From positions 138,285 through 202,284 of the forward strand of contig NZ_VXCP01000001.1 of NCBI RefSeq assembly GCF_011355085.1: a DNA stretch of 64,000 nt. Direction: 5' to 3'. The notes beneath the pieces were generated by a model that worked only from the letters and a program-made list of their open reading frames with translations, was not told the origin of the DNA and searched no databases. Of the stretch, positions 25,038 to 35,473 are shown one piece after another. Every line of letters starts with the position of its first letter. Position 1 is the first letter of the stretch. Position numbers and translations under genes: made by a program. The stretch is from Pseudomonas akapageensis (GTDB taxonomy: Bacteria; Pseudomonadota; Gammaproteobacteria; Pseudomonadales; Pseudomonadaceae).

Positions 25038-27725
25038 ATGAAAACCCAACCCGATGCCGCCAGCCGTATGGTGGCCGAGGTAGTGACGCAGTTGCCCGTG
25101 CCCTCGCGGCTCGGCATGCTGCGTTTCGAGCGGCTGAATGAAGCCAGCTGGGCATTGCTGTTTCTCGATCCGAATTGCGAGCGGCAGTTCGGCCTGCCGG
25201 CTGCCGATCTCTGCGCGCTGGTCGGCTCGCCCTATGCCAGCCTCATGGAACCCCAGGCGCGCTATCAGCTGCACGACGCCATTCAGCTGCAGCTGGCGAG
25301 CAAACCTTATTACCTGATCCGCTATACCCTGCATACCACGCAAGGCCCGTTGAACCTGCTGGAGCTGGGAGAACCGTTCAAACAGCATAACCGCCAGTTG
25401 CTGCGCGGCTACCTGCTGGTCATGGAAGTGCCCGGCGATGCACAAGGCGTGTCGGACGACCTGGAAAGCCAGAACAACCGCCTGCAGATCGCCCTGCAAC
25501 TCAATCAGCAAGCCCAGCAGGAGCAGTTGCAGCATCTGGACCGGGTTCGCGCCCAGCAGGATTTGATCCTGCGCCTGGCCAGGCATCGATACAACGCGAA
25601 CAACTCCCTGCTCGAAGCCGCGCAATTGATCACCCGTAGCGCCTGCGAAATCTACGAAATCGACTGTGCGAGCATCTGGTACCTGGAAGGCCAGCGCCTG
25701 GAGCCGATCTCGGCGTTCTACCGCGCCAGCCAGGAATACCACCTGCCCGAACCGATCGACGCAAGCCTCTATCCAAACTACCTGGACGCCTTGCACACCA
25801 GCCGGGCGATTGACGCAAACAATGCCATGCGCGACCCGCGCACCCGGGAAATGGCCGAGAGCCTGAGACCGCGTGACATCAATGCCGTACTCGATGCCAG
25901 CATCCGCATCGATGGGCAGGTGGTCGGTGTCTTGTGCCTGGAGCAGACTGGCAGCACCCGCACCTGGCAAACGGATGAAATCGCCTTCGCCGGTGAGCTG
26001 GCCGATCAATTCGCCCAGGTCATCAACAACCATAATCGGCGCACGGCCACTAGTGCACTGCACCTGTTCCAGCGCGCTGTCGAACAGAGCGCCAACGCCT
26101 TTTTGCTGGTCAATTGCGATGGCGTGGTCGAATACGTCAACCCCAGTTTCACCGCCATCACCCAATACAGCCCCGAAGAAGTCCATGGCCAGCGCCTGTC
26201 CGAGCTACCTGCCCTGGAAAACCTCAGCGAGCTGCTGTTCGATGCGCCCTCGGCCCTGGCCAAGAGCAACAGCTGGCAAGGCGAATTCAAGAGCCGGCGC
26301 AAGAACCTGGAACCCTACTGGGGCCAGCTTTCGATTTCCAAGGTGTACGGTGACAATCGCGAACTGACGCACTACATCGGCATCTACGAGGACATCACCC
26401 AGACCAAGCTCGCACAGCAACGCATCGAGCGCCTGGCCTACACCGATAACCTCACGACCCTGGGCAACCGTCCGTCATTCATTCGCAACCTCGACGAACG
26501 CTTCGCCCGCGACAGCGACACCCCGATCAGCCTGCTGCTGGTCGACATCGACAATTTCAAGCGCATCAACGACAGTCTCGGCCATCAGACTGGCGACAAG
26601 CTGCTGATCAGCCTTGCCCGCCGCCTGCGCAACAGCCTGAGCCCGAGCGGCAGCCTGGCGCGCTTTGCCAGTAACGAGTTCGCCGTGCTGCTCGATAACA
26701 CCGACCTAAACACCGGGCAACAGATCGCCATTCAGGTACTCAAGACCCTCGACAAGCCGATGTTCGTCGACAACCAGCTGATCAACGTCACCGGCTCCGT
26801 CGGCCTGGCCTGTGCGCCGCTGCACGGCCGCGACCCGCAAACCCTGATGAAGAACGCAGGCCTGGCCCTGCACAAGGCCAAGGCCAATGGCAAACACCAG
26901 GTCCAGGTCTTCACCGAAGCCCTGAACGCCGAGGCCAGCTACAAGCTGTTCGTCGAAAACAACCTGCGTCGCGCACTGACTCAGAACGAACTGGAAGTCT
27001 TCTACCAGCCCAAGCTGTGCCTGCGCAGCGGGCGCCTGCTGGGCATGGAAGCGCTGCTGCGCTGGAACCACCCGGAGAAGGGCATGATCCGCCCGGACCA
27101 ATTCATCAGCGTGGCCGAGGAAACCGGCCTGATCATCCCCATCGGCAAATGGATCGCACGCCAGGCCTGCCACATGAGCAAACAGCTGACCGCCGCGGGG
27201 CTGGGCAACCTGCAAGTGGCGATCAACCTGTCGCCCAAGCAGTTCTCCGACCCGGATCTGGTTGCCTCGATCGCCAATATCCTCAAGGAAGAAGCCCTGC
27301 CACCGTTCTTGCTGGAGCTGGAACTGACCGAAGGCCTGCTGCTAGAGGCCACCGAGGACACCCGCCAGCAACTCGACCAACTCAAGGGCCTGGGCCTGAC
27401 GCTGGCCATGGACGACTTCGGCACCGGCTACTCATCGCTGAGCTACCTGAAGAAATTTCCGATCGACATCATCAAGATCGATCGCAGTTTCATCCACGAG
27501 ATCCCGGACAACCAGGACGACATGGAAATCACCTCGGCCGTGATTGCCATGGCCCACAACCTCAAGCTCAAGGTGGTCGCCGAAGGCGTCGAAACCGCCG
27601 CCCAGCTGGCCTTCCTACGCCGTCATCGTTGCGATGTCGGGCAAGGCTACCTGTTCGACCGGCCCATCCCCGGCAAGGAACTGATCGACAAGCTCAAACG
27701 CTATCCGCGCGGACCAACGGCCTGA
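25038..27725 (+). CDS. dipA: Multidomain c-di-GMP phosphodiesterase DipA
   Basis: An 895-aa cytosolic sensor enzyme. Domains in order: N-terminal PAS-like (1-140), short coiled coil, GAF (about 180-330), PAS (about 340-460), degenerate GGDEF (about 465-625) and EAL (about 635-890). The GGDEF signature reads ASNEF at residues 544-548, so diguanylate cyclase activity is not expected. EAL is intact: EALLRW at about 671, DDFGTGYSS at about 792, and QGYLFDRP near the end. P. aeruginosa DipA has the same architecture and ASNEF variant and lowers c-di-GMP during biofilm dispersion. Its position next to msrA also matches. The 169-bp upstream gap shows no clear site. Confidence 0.92.
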   Translation: MKTQPDAASRMVAEVVTQLPVPSRLGMLRFERLNEASWALLFLDPNCERQFGLPAADLCALVGSPYASLMEPQARYQLHDAIQLQLASKPYYLIRYTLHTTQGPLNLLELGEPFKQHNRQLLRGYLLVMEVPGDAQGVSDDLESQNNRLQIALQLNQQAQQEQLQHLDRVRAQQDLILRLARHRYNANNSLLEAAQLITRSACEIYEIDCASIWYLEGQRLEPISAFYRASQEYHLPEPIDASLYPNYLDALHTSRAIDANNAMRDPRTREMAESLRPRDINAVLDASIRIDGQVVGVLCLEQTGSTRTWQTDEIAFAGELADQFAQVINNHNRRTATSALHLFQRAVEQSANAFLLVNCDGVVEYVNPSFTAITQYSPEEVHGQRLSELPALENLSELLFDAPSALAKSNSWQGEFKSRRKNLEPYWGQLSISKVYGDNRELTHYIGIYEDITQTKLAQQRIERLAYTDNLTTLGNRPSFIRNLDERFARDSDTPISLLLVDIDNFKRINDSLGHQTGDKLLISLARRLRNSLSPSGSLARFASNEFAVLLDNTDLNTGQQIAIQVLKTLDKPMFVDNQLINVTGSVGLACAPLHGRDPQTLMKNAGLALHKAKANGKHQVQVFTEALNAEASYKLFVENNLRRALTQNELEVFYQPKLCLRSGRLLGMEALLRWNHPEKGMIRPDQFISVAEETGLIIPIGKWIARQACHMSKQLTAAGLGNLQVAINLSPKQFSDPDLVASIANILKEEALPPFLLELELTEGLLLEATEDTRQQLDQLKGLGLTLAMDDFGTGYSSLSYLKKFPIDIIKIDRSFIHEIPDNQDDMEITSAVIAMAHNLKLKVVAEGVETAAQLAFLRRHRCDVGQGYLFDRPIPGKELIDKLKRYPRGPTA

Positions 27726-27813
27726 CAGCTGCGTAACACTCGTGCACACTGTAGGTCTATCACATAACGACAACGCTCAGCGGTTGTCCCTACCTGAAGA
27801 GAGGAATGGGTTG

Positions 27814-28461
27814 ATGGTCCTGCGCTCGGAAATCCTGGTGAACAAAAACGAAATGCCTACCCAGCAACAGGCGCTGCCTGGACGCGAAACGCCGATGCCG
27901 GTGCCGGACAAGCACTTCGTCAACGGCAATCCCCTGCTCGGACCGTTCCCGGGCAGTGTCGATTTCGCGATTTTCGGCCTGGGTTGCTTCTGGGGCGCGG
28001 AACGTCGTTTCTGGCAACGCGAAGGCGTGTACAGCACATCGGTGGGATACGCCGGTGGCTTCACGCCAAACCCGACCTACGAAGAAGTCTGCTCGGGCCT
28101 GACCGGTCACAGTGAAGTCGTGCTGGTCGTCTACGAGCCGGAACAAGTCAGCTACCAGGAACTGCTGGCGTTGTTCTGGGAACTGCACGACCCGACCCAG
28201 GGCATGCGTCAGGGCAACGATATCGGCACCCAATACCGCTCGGTCATTTATGCCACCAACCCAACTCAACTGGAAGCGGCCAAGGCCAGCGCAGAAGTGT
28301 TCCAGGCGGAACTGAGCAAGGCTGGCCTGGGGACCATCACCACTGAAATCGAAGAAGCCCCGACCTTCTACTACGCCGAGGCCTATCACCAGCAATACCT
28401 GGCGAAGAACCCTGAAGGGTATTGCGGGATCAGGGGGACCGGGGTGACCTGCCCGATTTAA
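27814..28461 (+). CDS. msrA: Peptide-methionine (S)-S-oxide reductase MsrA
   Basis: A 215-aa MsrA. The ATG at 27814 is chosen because GAGAGGA lies nine bases upstream and the N-terminus [18 protein letters not shown] is that of other Pseudomonas MsrA proteins; an in-frame extension to 27742 is not. The catalytic motif is [14 protein letters not shown] (Cys near residue 57). [32 protein letters not shown] and the C-terminal [12 protein letters not shown] with resolving cysteines follow. It repairs methionine sulfoxide using thioredoxin. Confidence 0.96.
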   Translation: MVLRSEILVNKNEMPTQQQALPGRETPMPVPDKHFVNGNPLLGPFPGSVDFAIFGLGCFWGAERRFWQREGVYSTSVGYAGGFTPNPTYEEVCSGLTGHSEVVLVVYEPEQVSYQELLALFWELHDPTQGMRQGNDIGTQYRSVIYATNPTQLEAAKASAEVFQAELSKAGLGTITTEIEEAPTFYYAEAYHQQYLAKNPEGYCGIRGTGVTCPI

Positions 28462-28469
28462 CATACCCC

Positions 28470-28575
28470 TGTAGCCGCTGCCGCAGGCTGCGCTGGAGTC
28501 CCGCAGGGGCTCCCTGGCAATCTTGAGATCCTGCGCCCGCTTCGCGCGCGAGCGCAGCCTGCGGCAGCGGCTACA
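28470..28575. repeat. Large inverted repeat (GTAGCCGCTGCCGCAGGCTGCGCT family)
   Basis: A perfect 25-bp inverted repeat: left arm 28470-28494, right arm 28551-28575. The 56-base centre contains further GC-rich short palindromes (CCGCAGGGGCTCC, CGCTTCGCGCGCG). It lies between the convergent msrA and rlmJ genes and can fold on either strand, so it could end both transcripts. It is of the dispersed REP/REPIN kind found in fluorescens-group genomes. Confidence 0.85.
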
Positions 28576-28596
28576 CCAACCGTGGCGTTCCCGGGA

Positions 28597-29430
28597 TTAT
28601 TCGCTAATCAACCAATCCATCCGCCACCCACCCTGGGTCTGCCCCAACTTCTGGGCCAGCCACGGCAGCAGCTCACGCAACTCCTCCTCCAGCCCCCAAG
28701 GCGGATTGGCAATCGCCAGCCCCGAGCCGTTCAGGCTTTGTGGCGTTTCCAGCGGATGCACCAACAGCTCCACGCGCAGCAGCTTCGGCGCCCCGGTGCT
28801 GGTCAGATCCTGGTAGAAACGGGTCATGCGCTGGTCCTTGATCGGATACCAGATAGCCGCCACCGTCTGACGCATGCGCCCGATCGCCTCCTTGAGCGCC
28901 AGGGAGCAACGCTTGAGCTCATCGAGCTGCTCGAAGGGCGGGTCGATCAACATCACGGCGCGTTTTTCCGGTACGGGCAGCAAGGCACGAGGCACATGCC
29001 AGCCTTCGCCCAGGTGCACGGCAACGCGACGATCCCCCTTCATATTGTCCTTGAGCAGGCGCCCATCCTCAGGGTGTTTCTCATTGAGCAACACGCGGTC
29101 CTGAGCGCGGGTCAAGCGCCGTGCCAGCTCCGGCGAGCCCGGGTAGTAGCGCAATTCGCCATCAGGGTTCATCTCATGCAGCGCCTGCATGTAATCGGCC
29201 GTCAGCAACGGCAGATCCGGCGCGTTCCACAGCCGCGCGATGCCTTCCAGGTATTCACCGGTGCGGCTGGCCTGATCCCCCTTGAGGTCATACAGGCCGA
29301 TCCCGGCATGGGTATCGAGGTAGGCGAACGGCTGCTCCTTGCGCGACATCAAGGCAATCAGACGAGTCAGGACAAGGTGTTTGAACACATCGGCGTGGTT
29401 GCCGGCGTGGAAGGCGTGACGATAATTCAT
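28597..29430 (-). CDS. rlmJ: 23S rRNA (adenine(2030)-N6)-methyltransferase
   Basis: A 277-aa protein starting MNYRHAFHAGNHADVFKHLV, the hallmark of RlmJ (YhiR). Further features are FAYLDTHAGIGLYDLKGDQA for SAM binding and the catalytic MLIDPPFEQ (DPPF motif) near residue 163. It methylates A2030 of 23S rRNA at N6. The ATG at 29430 is chosen over an upstream extension because of the conserved N-terminus. Convergent with msrA. Confidence 0.93.
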   Translation of the reverse strand: MNYRHAFHAGNHADVFKHLVLTRLIALMSRKEQPFAYLDTHAGIGLYDLKGDQASRTGEYLEGIARLWNAPDLPLLTADYMQALHEMNPDGELRYYPGSPELARRLTRAQDRVLLNEKHPEDGRLLKDNMKGDRRVAVHLGEGWHVPRALLPVPEKRAVMLIDPPFEQLDELKRCSLALKEAIGRMRQTVAAIWYPIKDQRMTRFYQDLTSTGAPKLLRVELLVHPLETPQSLNGSGLAIANPPWGLEEELRELLPWLAQKLGQTQGGWRMDWLISE

Positions 29431-29498
29431 GGCAACTCCTGCAAGGACGCAGAGTTTACCTTGTGTCGCGGCGCGAGTCAGGTGCGCCCGAAACGACA

Positions 29499-29529
29499 CC
29501 GGCCCGACTCCCAAAGGAGGCCGGGCCGG
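29499..29529 (-). terminator. GC-rich hairpin after putP
   Basis: CCGGCCCG-ACTCC and GGAGG-CCGGGCCGG form a long, nearly perfect stem around CAAA, 26 bases beyond the putP stop. The U-tract is poor on either side, so it may be a weak or factor-aided terminator, or an mRNA stabiliser. Confidence 0.55.
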
Positions 29530-29554
29530 CATAAGCACTAACTGACGACTGGTA

Positions 29555-31039
29555 TCAGTGCGCTTGCTTGAAGGCAGCGTCTGCCGCTTCGAAACGGGCA
29601 ACCATCGAGGCCGATGGCGAGCTCATTTTCGAGACCAACAGGATGGCCAGGCTGGCGAAGATGAAACCAGGAATGATTTCATACAGGCCGAACAGGGCCA
29701 GCTGCTTCCAGACGATAACGGTGATCGCACCGACCAGGATACCGGCCAGGGCGCCGTTGCGCGTCATGCCCTTCCACAGTACCGAGATCAGAACCACAGG
29801 GCCGAAGGCCGCACCGAAACCAGCCCAGGCGTAACTCACCAGACCCAGTACGCGGTTTTCCGGGTTGGATGCCAGGAGGATGGCAACCAGCGCGACCAAC
29901 AGCACCATCGCACGGCCGACCCATACCAGCTCAACCTGGGAAGCGCTCTTGCGCAGGAACGTCTTGTAGAAGTCTTCGGTCAGGGCGCTCGAGCACACCA
30001 GCAGCTGGCAGCTCAGGGTACTCATTACAGCAGCCAGAATGGCCGACAGCAGCACACCGGCGATCCATGGGTTGAACAGGATCTTGGCCAGTTCGATGAA
30101 CACGCGCTCGTGGTTCTCGGTCACGGGGCCGGCAACATCGGCATGCGCAGAGAAATAGGCAATACCGAAGAAACCAACAGCCACGGTGCCGGCCAGGCAC
30201 AGGATCATCCAGGTCATGGAGATGCGACGAGCCTTGGCGATCGACTTGACCGAGTCAGCCGCCATGAAGCGCGCCAGGATGTGCGGTTGACCGAAATAGC
30301 CCAGACCCCAGCCCATCAGCGAGATGATGCCGATGAAGGTAGTGCCCTTGAGCATGTCGAAGTTGCCAGCATCTTGCGCTTCGATGGCCAGGAAGGTGGT
30401 ATCGATGCCACCGGTGGCCAGCATGACCACGATCGGGGTCAGGATCAGCGCGAAGATCATCAGCGTAGCCTGCACGGTATCGGTCCAGCTCACCGCCAGG
30501 AAACCACCGACGAAGGTGTAGGCGATGGTCGCGGCAGCACCGGCCCACAGAGCCGTTTCATAGGACATGCCGAAAGTGCTTTCGAACAGACGAGCACCGG
30601 CAACGATGCCGGAGGCACAGTAGATGGTGAAGAACACCAGGATCACGATGGCCGAGATGATCCGCAGCAGGCCGCTCTTGTCGTCGAAACGACTGGAGAA
30701 GTAGTCCGGCAGGGTCAGGGCATCGCCGTTGTGTTCGGTCTGGATGCGCAGGCGACCGGCAACGAACAGCCAGTTCAGGTAGGCACCGACGATCAGGCCA
30801 ATGGCAATCCAGCTTTCCGACAGGCCCGACATATAGATGGCACCTGGAAGGCCCATCAACAGCCAGCCGCTCATGTCCGAGGCACCTGCCGACAATGCGG
30901 TCACGACGCTACCCAGGCTACGACCGCCCAGTATGTAATCGGAAAGGTTGTTGGTGGAGCGATAGGCCATGAAGCCGATCAGCACCATTGCCGCGATGTA
31001 GATCACGAATGTGATCAGGGTTGGGTTACTTGCACTCAT
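29555..31039 (-). CDS. putP: Sodium/proline symporter PutP
   Basis: A 494-aa sodium:solute symporter (SSF) family protein with about 13 hydrophobic helices. Recognisable pieces are DYILGGRSLGSVVTALSAGASDMSGWLL near the N-terminus (sodium and proline site region), GWGLGYFGQPHILARFMA and SYAWAGFGAAFGPVVLIS. It imports proline with Na+ across the inner membrane. It is divergent from putA, with PutA-type boxes in the shared 435-bp region, so it is likely repressed by PutA in the absence of proline. Confidence 0.96.
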   Translation of the reverse strand: MSASNPTLITFVIYIAAMVLIGFMAYRSTNNLSDYILGGRSLGSVVTALSAGASDMSGWLLMGLPGAIYMSGLSESWIAIGLIVGAYLNWLFVAGRLRIQTEHNGDALTLPDYFSSRFDDKSGLLRIISAIVILVFFTIYCASGIVAGARLFESTFGMSYETALWAGAAATIAYTFVGGFLAVSWTDTVQATLMIFALILTPIVVMLATGGIDTTFLAIEAQDAGNFDMLKGTTFIGIISLMGWGLGYFGQPHILARFMAADSVKSIAKARRISMTWMILCLAGTVAVGFFGIAYFSAHADVAGPVTENHERVFIELAKILFNPWIAGVLLSAILAAVMSTLSCQLLVCSSALTEDFYKTFLRKSASQVELVWVGRAMVLLVALVAILLASNPENRVLGLVSYAWAGFGAAFGPVVLISVLWKGMTRNGALAGILVGAITVIVWKQLALFGLYEIIPGFIFASLAILLVSKMSSPSASMVARFEAADAAFKQAH

Positions 31040-31166
31040 AGAAGTTGCGCCCTGGCATTTGTTTTTATGGTGTCCGCGGTAATCCGCACCGACAGCAGCC
31101 GCTCGTTCCTTGAACGCCTATCTGGGACGGCTCTTTGAAAGAGCCCGCGCATGATTTTGGTACAAG

Positions 31167-31240
31167 GTTGCACCTAGGCCGCGAATGCTATGCAACAACG
31201 CAAAGGAGGTGCAACCAATTTCTCCCCTCAAGTTGCACCT
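31167..31240. promoter_or_regulatory. PutA operator cluster next to putP
   Basis: Four GTTGCA boxes occur in both orientations: GTTGCACCT at 31167, TGCAAC at 31191, AGGTGCAAC at 31207 and GTTGCACCT at 31232. GTTGCA is the established core bound by the PutA ribbon-helix-helix domain in E. coli. The boxes lie 128-201 bp upstream of the putP start and should overlap its promoter. Confidence 0.8.
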
Positions 31241-31388
31241 TGTTGAGATTTTTCCGTAAAAACGGGTTTTTGCTCCCTTTCGAAGTAAAAACGGCTGTAC
31301 TCAGAACTGAAACCATCGAAAACAGCCGAAACTGTCGTCACGTTTCCAAGCACCGGACGAGCAGCACATTTTTCCTACAAAAACTGGG

Positions 31389-31418
31389 TTGCACTAGGTT
31401 GCACCTAAACTGTTGCAA
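31389..31418. promoter_or_regulatory. PutA operator cluster next to putA
   Basis: Three same-strand boxes, GTTGCACT at 31389, GTTGCACCT at 31399 and GTTGCA at 31413, end 56 bp before the putA ATG. The first two are spaced exactly 10 bp apart (one helical turn), the third 14 bp on. This fits autorepression of putA by PutA dimers. Between this cluster and the putP-side one lie about 150 bp of AT-rich sequence in which I recognise nothing further. Confidence 0.8.
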
Positions 31419-31474
31419 GGATAATCTTGGCAGCAGCTTAAGCCACATTAAGGTGGCGATAATGAGGATAAAAA

Positions 31475-34400
31475 ATGGCGACGACCACCCTTGGGGTCAA
31501 ACTTGACGACCCAACCCGTGAGCGACTGAAGTCGGCAGCGCAGTCCATCGACCGCACTCCGCACTGGTTGATCAAACAGGCAATCTTCAATTACCTGGAA
31601 AAACTCGAGGGTGGTGCAACCCTGACCGAGCTCAACGGTCTGGTTGGCAAAGACGCCGAAGAAGCCGGCGAAGTCCAGGCTGATCACAGCCACCAGTGCT
31701 TCCTCGAGTTCGCCGAAAGCATCCTGCCGCAATCGGTCCTGCGTTCGGCCATTACCGCCGCCTACCGCCGTCCCGAGCAGGAAGTGGTTCCCATGCTGCT
31801 CGAACAGGCGCGTCTGCCTGTCGCCATGGCCGAAGCCACCAACAAGCTGGCGGCCTCGATTGCCGAGAAGCTGCGCAACCAGAAGAGCGCTGGCGGCCGT
31901 GCCGGCATCGTTCAGGGATTGCTGCAGGAATTCTCCCTGTCGTCCCAGGAAGGCGTAGCCCTGATGTGCCTGGCAGAAGCGCTGCTGCGCATCCCCGACA
32001 AAGGCACCCGCGACGCCCTGATCCGCGACAAGATCAGCACCGGTAACTGGCAGCCGCACCTGGGCAACAGCCCGTCGCTGTTCGTCAACGCCGCCACCTG
32101 GGGCCTGCTGCTGACCGGCAAGCTGGTCTCGACCCACAACGAATCCGGCCTGACCTCCTCGCTCAGCCGCATCATCGGCAAAAGCGGCGAGCCGATGATC
32201 CGCAAGGGCGTCGACATGGCCATGCGCCTGATGGGCGAGCAGTTCGTTACCGGCGAAACCATCGCCGAAGCCCTGGCCAACGCCAGCAAGTTCGAAGCCA
32301 AGGGTTTCCGCTACTCCTACGACATGCTCGGTGAAGCGGCGCTGACCGAACACGATGCTCAGAAGTACCTGGCCTCCTACGAGCAAGCCATTCACTCGAT
32401 CGGCAAGGCTTCCCACGGCCGCGGCATTTACGAAGGCCCGGGCATTTCGATCAAGCTGTCGGCCCTGCACCCACGCTACAGCCGTGCCCAGTACGAGCGC
32501 GTCATGGACGAGTTGTACCCGCGTCTGCTGTCGCTGACCCTGCTGGCCAAGAAATACGACATCGGCCTGAACATCGACGCCGAAGAAGCCGACCGCCTCG
32601 AGCTGTCGCTGGACCTGCTCGAGCGCCTGTGCTTCGAGCCTCAGCTGACCGGCTGGAACGGCATCGGCTTCGTCATCCAGGCTTATCAGAAGCGCTGCCC
32701 GTACGTGATCGACTACGTCATCGACCTGGCTCGCCGCAGCCGTCATCGCCTGATGATCCGTCTGGTAAAAGGCGCCTACTGGGACAGCGAAATCAAGCGC
32801 GCCCAGGTCGAAGGCCTGGAAGGCTACCCGGTCTACACCCGCAAGGTGTACACCGACGTTTCCTACATTGCCTGCGCACGCAAACTGTTGTCGGTGCCGG
32901 AAGTCATCTATCCGCAGTTCGCCACCCACAACGCCCACACTCTGTCGGCCATCTACCATATCGCCGGTCAGAACTATTACCCGGGCCAGTACGAGTTCCA
33001 GTGCCTGCACGGCATGGGCGAGCCGCTGTACGAACAAGTGGTCGGCAAGGTTGCCGATGGCAAGCTGAACCGTCCGTGCCGCGTCTACGCGCCGGTCGGC
33101 ACCCACGAAACCCTGCTGGCTTACCTGGTGCGTCGCCTGCTGGAAAACGGCGCGAACACCTCGTTCGTCAACCGCATCGCCGACCAGTCGATTTCTATCC
33201 AGGAACTGGTGGCGGACCCGGTCAGCAGCATCGAGCGCATGGCCACTCAGGAAGGCGGTTTCGGCCTGCCGCACCCGCGCATTCCGCTGCCGCGTGACCT
33301 CTATGGTTCCGAGCGCGCCAACTCCAGCGGCATCGACATGGCCAACGAACATCGCCTGGCCTCGCTGTCCTGCGCCTTGCTCAGCAGTGCCCACAACAAC
33401 TGGAGCGCCGCACCGGTACTCGGCTGCCCGACCAGCAACGGCACGGCCCAGCCCGTGTTGAACCCGGCTGACCTGCGTGACGTCGTCGGTCATGTGCAGG
33501 AAGCCAATGTCGAAGACGTCGACAATGCTATCCAGTGCGCCCTGAAAGCCGCTCCGATCTGGCAGGCCACGCCGCCGGCAGAACGCGCCGCGATCCTCGA
33601 ACGCGCTGCCGACCTCATGGAAGCCGAGATCCAGCCGCTGATGGGCCTGCTGGCCCGCGAAGCCGGCAAGACCTTTGCTAACGCCATCGCCGAAGTTCGT
33701 GAAGCAGTGGACTTCCTGCGCTACTACGCTGTGCAGGCCCGCAACGATTTCAGCAACGACGCGCACCGCCCACTGGGCCCGGTGGTCTGCATCAGCCCCT
33801 GGAACTTCCCGCTGGCCATCTTCAGCGGTCAGGTTGCCGCTGCCCTGGCTGCCGGCAACCCGGTCCTGGCCAAACCCGCCGAGCAAACTCCGCTGGTCGC
33901 CGCGCAAGCCGTGCGCCTGCTGCTCGAAGCCGGCATCCCGCAAGGCGTGTTGCAACTGCTGCCGGGCCGCGGCGAAACCGTCGGTGCTCGTCTGGTCGGC
34001 GACGATCGCGTCAAGGGCGTGATGTTCACCGGCTCCACCGAAGTGGCTCGCCTGCTGCAACGCAACATCGCTGGTCGCCTTGACTCCCAGGGCCGCCCGA
34101 TCCCGCTGATCGCCGAAACCGGTGGCCAGAACGCGATGATCGTCGACTCGTCGGCATTGACCGAACAAGTGGTCATCGATGTGGTTTCCTCGGCCTTCGA
34201 CAGTGCCGGTCAGCGTTGTTCTGCCCTGCGCGTCCTGTGCCTGCAGGAAGACTCGGCCGACCGCGTCATCGAAATGCTCAAGGGCGCCATGGCCGAAAGC
34301 CGCCTGGGCAACCCCGAGCGCCTGTCGGTAGACATCGGCCCGGTCATCGACGCCGAAGCCAAGGCCGGCATCGAGAAGCATATCCAGGGTATGCGCGAGA

Positions 34401-35428
34401 AAGGTCGCTCGGTCTATCAGGTGGCGATTGCCAACACCGAAGAATGCCAGCGCGGCACCTTCGTCATGCCGACCCTGATCGAACTGGAAAGCTTCGACGA
34501 ACTGCAACGCGAAATCTTCGGCCCGGTCCTGCACGTGGTGCGCTACAAGCGCAAGGAGCTGGACCAGCTGATCGAGCAAATCAACGCGTCGGGCTATGGC
34601 CTGACCCTGGGCGTGCATACCCGTATCGACGAGACCATCTCCAAGGTCATCGACAGCGTCAATGCCGGTAACGTCTACGTCAACCGCAACATCGTCGGTG
34701 CCGTGGTCGGCGTACAGCCATTCGGCGGCGAAGGCCTGTCGGGCACCGGCCCGAAAGCCGGTGGCCCGCTGTACCTGTACCGCTTGCTGTCGACTCGCCC
34801 GGCCGATGCCATCGTGCGCTCCTTCGAACGCACCGATGGCGCCACCGCCCCGGACGTTCGCCTGCGCGACGCCATGAGTGCACCTCTGCAAGCACTGCAG
34901 GCCTGGGCCGACAGCAACAAGCTGGCCGACCTGAACGCCCTGTGCACGCAGTACGCCCAGCAGTCGCAGAGTGGCATCACCCGCCTGCTCGACGGCCCGA
35001 CCGGCGAGCGCAACAGCTACGCCATCCTGCCGCGCGAGCATGTACTGTGCCTGGCCGACACCGAAGCCGACCTGCTCACCCAACTGGCTGCCGTACTGGC
35101 CGTTGGCAGCTCTGCGGTCTGGCCGGACAACGCGCTGAGCAAAACCCTGCGCGCCCGCCTGCCGAAAGAAGTGCAAGCGCGCATTCAGCTGGTGGCCGAG
35201 TGGAACAAGGACGAAGTCGTGTTCGACGCCGTCCTGCACCACGGCCATTCCGACCAGCTGCGCGATGTCTGCCAGCAGGTCGCCAAGCGCGCCGGTGCCA
35301 TCGTTGGGGTTCAGGGCCTGTCGCAAGGCGAGACCAACATTGCGCTGGAGCGCCTGGTGATCGAGCGGGCGTTGAGTGTTAACACGGCGGCTGCCGGTGG
35401 TAATGCGAGCTTGATGACTATTGGTTGA
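31475..35428 (+). CDS. putA: Trifunctional proline utilisation protein PutA
   Basis: A 1317-aa protein with the full three-function layout. Residues 1-47 are a ribbon-helix-helix DNA-binding domain (TTLGVKLDDPTRERLKSAAQ). The proline dehydrogenase barrel runs from about 190 to 570 (GLNIDAEEADRLELSLDLLE, RLVKGAYWDSEIKRAQ). The P5C dehydrogenase runs from about 650 to 1120 (FTGSTEVARLLQ, catalytic Cys in SAGQRCSALRVL). A C-terminal substrate-channel-capping domain completes it. It oxidises proline to glutamate at the membrane and represses put genes when proline is absent. GAGGATAAAA lies before the ATG. Confidence 0.97.
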   Translation: MATTTLGVKLDDPTRERLKSAAQSIDRTPHWLIKQAIFNYLEKLEGGATLTELNGLVGKDAEEAGEVQADHSHQCFLEFAESILPQSVLRSAITAAYRRPEQEVVPMLLEQARLPVAMAEATNKLAASIAEKLRNQKSAGGRAGIVQGLLQEFSLSSQEGVALMCLAEALLRIPDKGTRDALIRDKISTGNWQPHLGNSPSLFVNAATWGLLLTGKLVSTHNESGLTSSLSRIIGKSGEPMIRKGVDMAMRLMGEQFVTGETIAEALANASKFEAKGFRYSYDMLGEAALTEHDAQKYLASYEQAIHSIGKASHGRGIYEGPGISIKLSALHPRYSRAQYERVMDELYPRLLSLTLLAKKYDIGLNIDAEEADRLELSLDLLERLCFEPQLTGWNGIGFVIQAYQKRCPYVIDYVIDLARRSRHRLMIRLVKGAYWDSEIKRAQVEGLEGYPVYTRKVYTDVSYIACARKLLSVPEVIYPQFATHNAHTLSAIYHIAGQNYYPGQYEFQCLHGMGEPLYEQVVGKVADGKLNRPCRVYAPVGTHETLLAYLVRRLLENGANTSFVNRIADQSISIQELVADPVSSIERMATQEGGFGLPHPRIPLPRDLYGSERANSSGIDMANEHRLASLSCALLSSAHNNWSAAPVLGCPTSNGTAQPVLNPADLRDVVGHVQEANVEDVDNAIQCALKAAPIWQATPPAERAAILERAADLMEAEIQPLMGLLAREAGKTFANAIAEVREAVDFLRYYAVQARNDFSNDAHRPLGPVVCISPWNFPLAIFSGQVAAALAAGNPVLAKPAEQTPLVAAQAVRLLLEAGIPQGVLQLLPGRGETVGARLVGDDRVKGVMFTGSTEVARLLQRNIAGRLDSQGRPIPLIAETGGQNAMIVDSSALTEQVVIDVVSSAFDSAGQRCSALRVLCLQEDSADRVIEMLKGAMAESRLGNPERLSVDIGPVIDAEAKAGIEKHIQGMREKGRSVYQVAIANTEECQRGTFVMPTLIELESFDELQREIFGPVLHVVRYKRKELDQLIEQINASGYGLTLGVHTRIDETISKVIDSVNAGNVYVNRNIVGAVVGVQPFGGEGLSGTGPKAGGPLYLYRLLSTRPADAIVRSFERTDGATAPDVRLRDAMSAPLQALQAWADSNKLADLNALCTQYAQQSQSGITRLLDGPTGERNSYAILPREHVLCLADTEADLLTQLAAVLAVGSSAVWPDNALSKTLRARLPKEVQARIQLVAEWNKDEVVFDAVLHHGHSDQLRDVCQQVAKRAGAIVGVQGLSQGETNIALERLVIERALSVNTAAAGGNASLMTIG

Positions 35429-35473
35429 TGGTTAGTGGGTGACGCGGTCTTTCATTGAGACCGCGTCGCTGCA

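Noticed and set aside
31135..31506. 123-aa frame in the putP-putA gap
   Set aside because: It runs across the GTTGCA boxes and into putA in another frame, with no ribosome site or conservation pattern; treated as non-coding.
31448..35326. 1292-aa minus-strand open frame opposite putA
   Set aside because: High-GC third-position bias in putA leaves the opposite strand open. The product is low-complexity and matches no family.
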